A DNA stretch of 64,000 nt from Rostrohypoxylon terebratum (taxonomy: Eukaryota; Ascomycota; Sordariomycetes; Xylariales; Hypoxylaceae): contig MU385913.1 of assembly GCA_022497145.1 (NCBI GenBank), positions 62,001 to 126,000 on the forward strand, given 5' to 3'. Positions 23,703 through 32,917 of this stretch are shown here, in pieces. The position numbers and the translations under genes were made by a program. Below the pieces are notes generated by a model. That model was given only the letters and a program-made list of their open reading frames with translations. It was not told the origin of the DNA and did no database searches. Positions within the stretch are counted from its first letter, which is position 1. Every line of letters begins with the position of its first letter.

Positions 23703-24470
23703 GTGATAATATATGGTTATGCAATGACCACCGGACTCGCCAAATGGAGTTAACATAAGGCAACGATTAGGCAAGTTAGGAGTCAGCGTGGTTCCATTGA
23801 GAGGACAGAGCGGAACACCTACATTCTAAGGTCCTAGCACTGAAAGTCCCTTTCGTCACATGGGGGCTGCATGCTATGATATTATTGCCAGTAGGACTAT
23901 ATACCTAGGACCTAGGTACACATTATTGGGGAATCATGAAAAAAGACATTAATGGAACCTGCTAGTCAGATCAAAAACAGCCGAGTATTCACTCGAGCTC
24001 TCGAGCATAAATTTATGTAGGTCAGCCAGATTTCCACTTCAAAGAAGAGCAATCAAGGGCCATGAAACCATCTTACCTAGAATTATTAGTTGAATACGAT
24101 ATATCCCAAAATCTAAAAACCTCATTATCACTCCTTCATCGAGCCTTGTTGTGTGGCTTAAATACCCGCATAATAGGCAGACAGCAAGGCATACTGCAAG
24201 TAACACAAGGAATAAATATTGAAATTTTTGATTGATCAGCTCTTATTCTATTGATGAAACGCCGCATTCGGCCAGAGGTGCCTGTCTAGTATGGATTATA
24301 GCCCCGATCTTACACTCCAGCTTCGCAATCTTTCCCTACTCACCCGTCTTAATACAACCTCGAGGGATTTATCAGTGAATGGTAAACACATCCCAGCTAT
24401 TTTCACCTGGTTCAAACTTTGTTCTTACATATACTGTATTCAACAAAACCTAACCTAGGTACAACACTCA
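23703..24470. other. Intergenic
   Basis: Possible spliced 3' exon of the preceding gene at 23760-23829; otherwise about 640 bases of AT-rich DNA with no supported feature. Confidence 0.5.
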
Positions 24471-24710
24471 ATGACATCCTCAAGACACAGGAATATCCCT
24501 ATGCTTGATCTACCTCCAACCGGTTGGGTCAATACTGGACTGCTTGGAACACCAGCAACGTATTGTATCAAAAAGGGCTTTAAGGTGTTCGATGAACTTG
24601 GACATCATGGTCTGTCTATATCTTTCCATCGAACGGAAAGAGTTGCGGATCGGGCAGATCCGGAAGTCCAGGTTGTGTCTCCTACCTCTACTCCTACTTA
24701 TAAGTCCTAG
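24471..24710 (+). CDS. Doubtful small ORF upstream of ubiquitin-like relic
   Basis: A 79-codon open frame (MTSSRHRNIPMLDLPP onward) directly upstream of the ubiquitin-like relic. I recognise no domain. It could be an exon of the same decayed gene or chance. Little supports it beyond reading length and position. Confidence 0.2.
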   Translation: MTSSRHRNIPMLDLPPTGWVNTGLLGTPATYCIKKGFKVFDELGHHGLSISFHRTERVADRADPEVQVVSPTSTPTYKS

Positions 24711-24794
24711 GTAGAACTGGCCACCAAAACGACCACAGCCTCAAGCGACTTGTGTCCATTTTACCTGCCTGCTGAACGTTAGTTCTCTTTATAT

Positions 24795-25977
24795 TTGCAT
24801 ACTGCGGTATACGTAGTAGCTGATCGTGGTAAACTTGTAGCACTCACAGCATTGTCCATTCGCTTGAAGTCAAATGCAGCATTCAAAATAAAGATCAAGG
24901 CAGGCGGACAAAACACAATTGCGCATCTACCAAACCCGGACCAAGATTACTACGTCACTCCTCCCCAAAAATACATACACGGCATTACATTCAAAAAAAG
25001 ACATAGTTAGACAGTTTATTGCTATCAACCCAGGGACCGGGTAAGCTATGAAGTAGAGAAGATATGCCGAACCTCAACAGCTACCTAACTAAGCATCAAT
25101 TCTAAGCTATTCCTTGGAGTCACAAAAAACCGGTGGCCATGTCATTCGCGACATCGAACTTGAATTTTTCCGGTATGAATGCTGTTCCGTTTATCCAAGT
25201 CATGGAATGGTTCGCTGAAGTACTAAATCTGCCCGGAAGACCATGCCTGCCACCCGGATTTTTCGTTCATTTGATTGCCGACCCTCACGAAGAAGCTCGC
25301 GAAGTCTGGATACTCCATTCAATTCGAGAGGATTCGACAATAGAGGAAGTAAAAGATCGAGTGAAAGAATTGCTGAATGTCAACTTAAATGGCTGGAAGT
25401 TGATGCATGGAGGACATGAACTTGAGGGTAAGCAAACTACCTATGCCATAGAACGCAGCGTCGAGAGATTAACAAAATTGTAGATGAGAGACGGTTAAGC
25501 TATTATAACATCCAACGGGTATGGATGGGGCTGTTCGTAACCTAGTCATTTGGATCTAACACCGATTAGGGCTTGTATATTTGTTTAATTCGTCTTGGGG
25601 ACGTGTATCTCGGCTTACGTTCAGGGTTGGAAATTGGACCAGGCGGACTGATTTCTGAGACCCTCCACGAGGACCGGTTTCCCAATAGGTGGGAATCGGA
25701 GGCTCTAGGGAAAGTAGTTGTACGCGTCGTCGACTTCAACGCATTTAAAGATTTAACGAAGATTGATCCCTTGTCACTTGAACCAGACAAGATATCTAAG
25801 ACGTTCCCTACCCGAAATAAAAGGTATAATGATCCATCAGTTGAGAGCGCAAATGTCAAGAGTATTGCTCAGCTAGAAGAAGAAAACCAAAAGAGTACTC
25901 TAATCACAGGTTTCGAGCCTGGATCAACGTCAATAACTGCCTCCAGTATTGGTGCGCGAAGACCAAAAAAGAGGTGA
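24795..25977 (+). pseudogene. Decayed gene with ubiquitin-like segment
   Basis: Three successive plus-strand open segments (24795-25010, 25133-25483, 25573-25977) look like pieces of one fungal protein type. The first includes QDYYVTPPQKYIHGI. The second holds a ubiquitin-like stretch: IREDSTIEEVKDRVKELL, then WKLMHGGHELEGK, which line up with ubiquitin's helix and the following FAGKQLEDG loop. The third has LGLRSGLEIGPGGLI, recalling the LRLRGG end of ubiquitin followed by a family-specific tail. A plausible intron lies between the last two (GTAAGC donor at about 25426, CTAAC and TAG before 25570), but the frames do not join, and stops separate the first two. I therefore call it a pseudogene; an unusual multi-exon gene remains possible. 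Confidence 0.4.
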
Positions 25978-27407
25978 ATTTGCCTAGGTTAAGGGGTTTG
26001 GAGGAAGCTTATCACGACACAATCGGAAGGTACGAAAAGGGGCCTCTAACAAGAAGCCTGGGAGAGCACTAGATAAGTGGCTGTATCATGAGAAGGGGGC
26101 GAGGCACTCTTGACTAGGACGTGTGCCAAACAATGAATATCTCACTGCCAACTTGTTAATTTTGACCCATTGTGTCCCAGTATAGCCAGCCGCATCATCG
26201 GGGATACTTGTAGTCACATTGGAAACCCCGCGCTTAACACGTCTTCGTATACTCCTTTCGGCGCTGAGGATAGCATCTATCATGGCGGAAGATTGATCCT
26301 TATACTATACGCGCGCATCGCGGGGCCTTGTAGACAGACTAATGTCGATGAAGAAAAGCCCTGCAAATCCCATTGCGCGTAATGGCGTTATTTGAAACCG
26401 TCTGAAGTGTCCTGCGAGCTGTTTCTATGTGCGAGGAGCATCGGGACTAGGTTGCCGCCGTAGGCTTACCTTCGTACAACAGGGCGATCATGTGGCCCGA
26501 ATAGTTAAGGGTATTGTGAACCACGGTATACGCTCCGAGTATTGTTCAGCTTCATTCTGTATTGCTTTTAGAGGGTCATTCAATTCTAGGGTAAATAGTG
26601 ACGAATAAGACTACTTGAGTACCCACCTGCAATGAAGATGTTGAGGCCAATGCCGCCGTGTAACGCCTTGATGCTGTTTCCGTAGGATGGTATGAATCAG
26701 TAAATGTTAGAGGTCTTGAACCACGATTTCATTTGAATCCATGTTAGAATACTTCCTTTAAGCAAGGAAATAACTAAGCTCTTGTGTTCAGTGATGGAGG
26801 TTATATGTTTTCGTGTCATGGTAGCTTGATTACGGTCTGCAGTTCAGTTGATAGGTGCCTACTCAGAATACCACATTGCTGCGAAAGACATTATCAGTGT
26901 CAGGGAGTTGACTGCTAGTGGAAGTTGGAGTGATCACAGAATATCAGTACCAAGAGAGAATATATCAATAAGGGCATTGGTCCCAAATAATTAGATGGCT
27001 TGTTAACAATTCTTAGGAGTTCATGGTTCTCAGATCACATGAGCGGTAATTCAATAGCCCGTATGGGAAAAAGCACTCGTGTTGTGCTAAGGTAATAAAA
27101 ATCAGAAATGGGTAGGATGCCAGCGAGACAACTACCGTACAGTAATTATGCAATATCCCTAACCAGGCGAGTAAGGAGGAAAAGCCTAGTCTCAGAAGGA
27201 AGCGCAAATCTAGCGATTGCGCAATAGTCTAGGCCAGGCTACGCGAAAGGAAAGCCTAGTCCCATAAACAAGAATCTTCCCTATCATAGATGCCTCGCTC
27301 CTCATCGGCTATCCTACGCCCAATTTCTGCGAAACTACATAAAATCCGCATTAGCAAGATTGTATTCACTGCTAGGCACGTTCAGGCCAACTTACGTCAT
27401 GGACAAT
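25978..27407. other. Intergenic with coding-like remnants
   Basis: 1.4 kb with no intact gene. On the minus strand, fragments around 26630-26690 and 26475-26520 translate into protein-like pieces (for example ALHGGIGLNIFIAG and LNYSGHMIALLYEG), the latter followed by a GTAAGC donor-like site. No complete exon chain can be built. Reported as possible gene remains only. Confidence 0.3.
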
Positions 27408-29753
27408 CTACTCCTTAGCTTTTTGGATGTAATCCTGAGGGGGAGACTCGTAGTGGCTGACGAAGAACTCAACTGTATTCTTTGACAGCCAAGCACAGAA
27501 CTTCATCAACTCCTCGCGGAGACGATTGACAGATTGTTGGTCCATGTTGGTCTGGGCCACGAGCTCAGGCAAGGATACTACGAGAAGTTAGCAACAGCAC
27601 AAAGGTACCATAAGAAAACCACAACTTGCCTATCAATCGCATCAAGTGCTCCGGTCCATACGTATCGCTGGGTGATTTGCCTTGAAATTCTGCGTCGTCT
27701 GAGTGCCACTTCTTGTACACCTCAGCATACTGACCCCTCTCGAATCTAATCATGGTTAGGACCTTATTCAAAGGCTGTGAGCAGATAGCATACCTGTACA
27801 GGAGAATTCGCCCGAGTGATTTATCAAAATACTCTTTGAGACCCGCGAGAGTCTCTTCGAGAATGTCGACATGAGACGAGCCAGCCGGACGCTTAGGCGT
27901 TTCGTATTCGGCATACTTGGCTAATATCTCTGACACCGGGTGTGGATGGGGTAGCGGAACGAGTTGATTGTTCTTCGTGACATTCTCCCAGTCGTCCACG
28001 AGAATTGCCTTCAGGATGTCAGGCACAGCTAGCTTGATGCTAGGGCGAGTATGGAAATTATCCTCCTAAAGAAACAGTCAGCGTTAAGATCTTTAGAAAT
28101 GATATAAAACAATCATAGATTTACATAATCCCGTTTCATGGGAGGGAATTTTGCAATGCGGGGAGAATTAGAAGCCACTCCCGCTACCGGTATGTGGGTA
28201 TCGCGAGGCATGTCCTTGTACCAGATAAGTTTTTCGCGTGTGAGGGTATTGTTACGCCTTGCCTCGGCGACTTTAGGGTGTTGAAGTGTTCTAGGCTCAT
28301 ACTCGTCGGTGTGGTAATGAGCTGCAAGATTTTTGCCAGGAAGTTGTGATAATTTGTCTGTTTCGCTCTGCTTGCGAGCATAGAGTGCCTCTCTTTTGCG
28401 AAAAGCGTCTATGTCAAGCTTTGGCTTAGCATGACAGGTGAACTTGACGAGTATTTTGCGGGATGCCTTCTTCCCCGACTTGACAACACTGTCCACACGC
28501 CATGGCTTAGATTTCGAAATATGTTGTATCTTTCTACTCTTGTTTCGGACTGATGATCCCTCACAAGTAGATCGTTTGCGTGGGTGCGTGGCCATGATAA
28601 CTAGTAGGAGAATACGTGATTTTTATCGTTGAAATTGATACCCGAGCAACAGAAAAAAGTTGATCTGGTTAAGTTGACTCTCTCTTTTTTTTGCGTTTGT
28701 GTGTTGAGGAAGGCGTGCCTAGGTAAGTGATAGGTTTTGCCGATTCTGCCAGGCGGGGGAAGGTACACCACCTAGCACAGTACAATAGGATGGTAGGTGA
28801 CGAGCGCAGTCAGTCAAACTGCGCAGGTGTCTAGCGGACGGCCGGTGAGCGTAGACTAAGCGGCAACCACAGTACAGTATAGACGGTCGATAACGCGGAT
28901 GGTCAATGACCCCTCCATTCACGGTAGGTCGCGGTAGCTCCTTCCATGTCAAACCCTTCAGGTTTATCGTCTCCTTATCATGAAGATATTTATACGATCT
29001 CCATATTGTATTTATGTCTCCCCCCCTCCCCGCCAGCCCTTATTAACAAGGCCGAGGTGCATCTTATGGTCGATTATTGACCAGCTTAATTTTTATCCGC
29101 CATGGTATTATGCGGCGACAAGATCTCAGCGATGAGATCAAGTTAGATGCACCCAGCGGGAAGGGGGGATTCTCGTCGTGGTGCGTCCAGACGTGTCGTT
29201 GATGAGGCTTATTTCTCGTCCTTCCAGTATGTGATTCACCATCCAAGCAATTGACGCCCGGTTTGCGGTACTCGAGGCTTATTCTCCACAATCCCATACA
29301 TGTGATAATAAAGGAAATAAAAATGAAAAGAAGTTGACTTACATTCTCAAGCTCATAGTCTCTGCCTCGTCGAGGACCTCTGCCACCAAAACTTGAGGAT
29401 CCGGCTACCCGCTCTTCACTACCTCGAGCAGAGCTCATCTCGGATCCGTTAGCCTTGGCACCCTTCTTGCCCCCCTTGGGACCGGAAGTTCGTATGCGAG
29501 CCTGGGCTTGAAGTTGACTAGCGAGCTGTTTGTTGTCTTCGGTGAACTTGCGGATGCGGTCTTGAGACACCCAGTCGTCCCAGCTTGCCTTCCAACCTCG
29601 GTAATGGATGCGGTACTGTGCATCTTCGGGCTTCTGACCCGGCTTGACGGAAACCTCCATAATCTTTGCCTCGTACATCAGGTCTCCGTGGAAACAGAGA
29701 ACCTTCTCATCCTTGGCGTAAGGAGGCGTCTGGTTTTGCCTCGACGGAGCCAT
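27408..29753 (-). CDS. EAF3: EAF3/MRG15 chromodomain-MRG chromatin protein
   Basis: Subunit of the NuA4 acetyltransferase and Rpd3S deacetylase complexes; the chromodomain reads methylated H3K36 on transcribed genes. Four exons join in frame to 322 residues: 29343-29753, 27794-28065, 27630-27745, 27408-27577. The start MAPSRQNQTPPYAKDE fits the family. The chromodomain is residues about 12-75 (VLCFHGDLMYEAKIM, YRIHYRGWKASWDDWV). A basic linker ends GRGPRRGRDYELEN. The MRG domain follows: EDNFHTRPSIKL, ILVDDWENVTKNNQLVP, GLKEYFDKSLGRILLYR, SLPELVAQTNMDQQSVN, ending in FVSHYESPPQDYIQKAKE. The last intron (27578-27629) needs a GC donor (GCAAGT). The first intron is 1,277 nt and contains an independent in-frame exon, described separately. 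The gene is divergent from the kinetochore gene at 30408. Confidence 0.9.
28125..28595 (-). CDS. Alternative first exon or nested gene inside EAF3 intron 1
   Basis: A 157-codon open exon on the EAF3 strand, lying within EAF3 intron 1. It starts MATHPRKRSTCEGSSVRNK, is Lys/Arg-rich (nuclear-signal-like) and matches no domain I know. After PPMKRDY comes a GTAAAT donor; a 59-nt intron (28066-28124, with GCTGAC branch sequence) uses the same acceptor as the chromodomain exon and joins in phase 0 to EDNFHTRPSIKL. The joined product would be 342 residues: a basic N-terminus plus MRG domain, without chromodomain. A T/C-rich stretch at 28680-28690 upstream could be its promoter. It could also be a fossil insertion that is merely open. 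The splice geometry is direct from the sequence; expression is inference. Confidence 0.5.
28596..29342. other. EAF3 intron 1 remainder / possible internal promoter
   Basis: 750 bases between the chromodomain exon and the alternative exon. No family-like coding content; an open frame running out of the chromodomain exon to 29064 is intron read-through. It may contain a promoter for the alternative exon. Confidence 0.4.
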
Positions 29754-30407
29754 GATTAACTGATTCACTTAGCTATTCTGCGATACGATAATAGGGAGGC
29801 GCAACATTAGCTTACGATAAGATTATTCACGACTTTGGGGTTGCGCGAATCGCACGAATTAACTGAAAGAGACGAACTGGAAGAATCAAACTTTAGAATT
29901 AAATAGATTATGGATTACTCTGTTGTTGTCAATCTAGTCAACCTGAATCGCACTGTGGAAAAAAAGACTGTATGAAGTTTGGATGAAGTTGATATATAAA
30001 GTTCAATGAATCCAAGGTTGTAGTCACCTTCTAGCGATGTTTCACACGGTCCACACAAACGCCCAAGCTCGGACGCGTTTTCTAACGCGCCTTCCTTGCC
30101 ATTAAAGTGCTCTTCCCCACTACACACCCCGGTGCGTGGCAATCACCTCAATTTATTACGACTATTACTTAATACTACCAATTCAACCGTAAGGAAAGCA
30201 CTCATTTTTTCCGAGCAACTATGAGCAACTACGAGCAATTTGACTAATGGCTTAATGCGTGCCTACCCCGTGTTCAATATAAGTAATTTTCGTTAACTCA
30301 TACAGCCCCCATTGCAATTGAACAGATTGCCACCCGGATATCTGGTCTTTTGTTGCCAGGTACTTATTTGTTTGCCCCTCTATCATACTGCATGCCCATT
30401 TTACGCC
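29754..30407. other. Divergent promoter region, EAF3 and Cnl2/Nkp2
   Basis: 650 bases between divergent start codons. I see no gene; it presumably holds both promoters. Confidence 0.5.
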
Positions 30408-31024
30408 ATGGCGACAAACGAAGCCACAATTCTCCGGAACTATCTTCTCCTCCCAGCCCGCCTGCCTACGATCATCTCCTTGCAAGAATTTACCTCCCTC
30501 TTTCCAAAGTCGCAGCAATCTTCGCCGCAAATTCGAACTCTGTACAGGGACCTTCAACAACAGCGAAATGTGGTAGTCGATGGCGTATCGCAGAACATTG
30601 ACGCACAAATCAGACAAGGCAAAGCTCTGCGCCGAGAAGTGATTAAGGCTCGCAGAGAGGCGGAGTTAGAGGAACAAGATGACGAGATCGATATTGAACG
30701 GATGGTATATAACCTATGATCTATCACTTGCGAAAACATAGCTTCTAATTCAATGTGCAGTTATTTGGATCTACTTCGAATACAGTCCGGTCTAAGCAAC
30801 ACTCCCTCATGACCATTCTACCCGAAATGGACGAAGCCATCGCAGATATGGAGCGTGAGATACAGACCATAGAACAGGAGGAAGCCGCACTCCTCGAGTC
30901 GATCAAACAAGCCGTTGGCAACATGAGCGACCTTCGGTACGGCAGGTTCGCCAACCCAAAATTGAAGGATGAGGTTCTCGATGGCCTCGAGCGACTTCAG
31001 AATACATGCGAACGCAAGACGTGA
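30408..31024 (+). CDS. CNL2: Inner-kinetochore protein Cnl2/Nkp2
   Basis: Member of the Cnl2/NKP2 family, a small CCAN (Ctf19-complex) subunit that sits with COMA proteins at centromeric chromatin. Two exons (30408-30703 and 30758-31024) are joined by an intron beginning GTATAT; exon 1 ends at about ERM and exon 2 opens LFGSTSNTVR. The exact acceptor base was placed by eye. The N-terminus ATILRNYLLLPARLPTIISLQEFTSLFP and QIRTLYRDLQQQRNVVVD are the family hallmarks. The rest is coiled coil (IDAQIRQGKALRREVIKARRE; MDEAIADMEREIQTIEQEEA). The ATG at 30408 is chosen because the conserved segment begins two residues later. A CENP-Q-like gene of the same complex lies 1.9 kb downstream. Confidence 0.85.
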
Positions 31025-31199
31025 TCAACGATATTGCATCAATTCATTAGATCACTACCTCCTAATTATGTGACCTCCATCTAATTATCCCAAACATTAT
31101 AAAAAGGAGCTTTTTCTAGCACCAAAAACCCGATAACACGCCACGCGCGTCCCTCTGCCTAGCAGTATTGTAGATGCCAACGTCATTTATGACCTCCAA

Positions 31200-32105
31200 C
31201 TATCGTCGAGGGGCAGCTTGGCCAGTTGCGGCGGGTCGGGCATTTTGCTGGTTGAGGCGGTTGGACCTATCTGTGTTAGTCACTTGTTCAAAATGGATCT
31301 TGGTTATGTTAACCTACATCATTGTCCTGCTGAACATGGAGACGAGAACCATGAACGCCCAGCTGGGGAGGAGGTTGAAGACCCAGATGACCCATCCGAC
31401 GGAAGTTGCGAAACCATTCTTGGCAAGAGGGCCATTGAAGGGATGGAAGAAGCCATCGTGCAACTTGGCAGAAGACTTGAAGCCTTCATCCCGCATCGCG
31501 ACAATGTCGTCGGAAGTGACAGTTGTCATATTCAATCGCCTCGTCCAGATATCGATAGGAGCTGGCTCAGGGAGGATCTCGAAGATCCAAATCGCACCGA
31601 CCGGGGCGGACCAGGAGTTGCAGAGAACAGGTTGGTTCTCGCAGTTGAGGAGGGCGGTATGGGGAGAGCCGGGTGTAACAGCCCATTTACCGGCGGTCTC
31701 GTTGAACGCAGACTCGATCTTGCCACATTGGCCTAATGGAGGTTAGGGGTCATTCTTCAAACATGAATCAAGTTTGTGTCGTGTAGCCTTACCAAAGCAA
31801 GTTTTGTTACCACCAGTGATCAAGACCCACCATTCCTCGGGCGTAGTGCTCTCGGGCTTTACAGAGCTGTAGAAGGTTTGCTTCCAGTTGTCCAAGGTCA
31901 AGATGTCAAGATTCAAGGCTCCGGTCTTAGCTTCAACAGCAGCAGCAACGTCGTGTTTGTTAGGGTTGGGAAGCTTAGAAGCGACATTGCCTAGAAAGAC
32001 CTGTGCTTGACCCAAGTAATTTTCGAATTGGGCTTGGTATTCGGGAACATCTGCAGCTGCCAGCAGCGGCAGGCTGGCGATTACTGAAGCTTTAGAGAAA
32101 CGCAT
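31200..32105 (-). CDS. Secretory-pathway thioredoxin-like membrane protein
   Basis: Conserved Pezizomycotina protein with no settled name. Three exons read on the minus strand: signal peptide MRFSKASVIASLPLLAAADV, then WKQTFYSSVKPESTTPEEWWVLITGGNKTCFG; intron (GTAAGG donor near 31786, acceptor near 31735); then QCGKIESAFNETAGKWAV and HTALLNCENQPVLCNSWS. A C-terminal membrane segment (SVGWVIWVFNLLPSWAFMVLVSMFS) is followed by a last short exon (intron from about 31311, GTAGGT donor, CTAAC branch) ending at the stop at 31200-31202. The lumenal part resembles a thioredoxin fold with a CFGQC motif made across the first intron. ER or Golgi location and a redox or folding role are inference. It is divergent from the CENP-Q-like gene. 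Confidence 0.8.
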
Positions 32106-32917
32106 TTTGCTGTTAATTTGTGTGTGTGGAATGTGGAAATCGTCGGACAGCTCAGGCCTCTAAGTAGGTGGATATAGTGTATTGATCAAGCCACAGTAAA
32201 TGCGAAGGATGATGTAATCCGTCCCAACGAAATGATTTAGTTCAAAATATAAAAAATTTAGGATAGAATTTTGATAAAGCAGAAGCTCAAAGCAAAGCTG
32301 TGATGATGTACAGCTGTCTTCAATTTGCAAAGGAGCTTGCCAACAATAAATTTCTACTAAATGCTACTAAGGCAAAGCTAAGTAACTTAAAGTTGAAGGG
32401 AAGGGGAAAAAAAGAGATGAGCTTCAATGTTCTAGGACGCGCTTCGGTCTATTCCATCAGCTACTTCCCCAGAATGGGATGAGATGAGATGACTATTCTA
32501 TCCCTTCCCTGTAATTTCTTGCCAGGATTCCTTATCCCCACCTGTAATGGTGCATTATTTTGTTGACCACCGAACCTTGTCATCCAAAACCCTGTCGCTG
32601 TGTCTGTGTGTAATGTGGCGTTCTGATATCTACACTAGTGTATTCCGATTGCCCCACTTCCTCTGTGGCACAGCTGGTCATTTCCAAGATTCTCTAGCCA
32701 CACCCCGACTCCCACGTAGTGTACAAACCTTCCAACAACCACGGACCCATATAAGATAAGACGTACATAAACTCCGATAAGGTTGGAGATCCAGGGTGGA
32801 GGCCATTAAACATTTGGAGTCATTATTAATGAATTACGTATTATCGAGACGCTGAACATGAAAGTGTCAGGTTCATCATTTCTTGTAGTGCCGTGGTGAA
32901 AACAAAGCTCCGAAAAC
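32106..32917. other. Divergent promoter region
   Basis: About 800 bases between divergent genes with no supported coding sequence; presumably both promoters and leaders. Confidence 0.5.
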
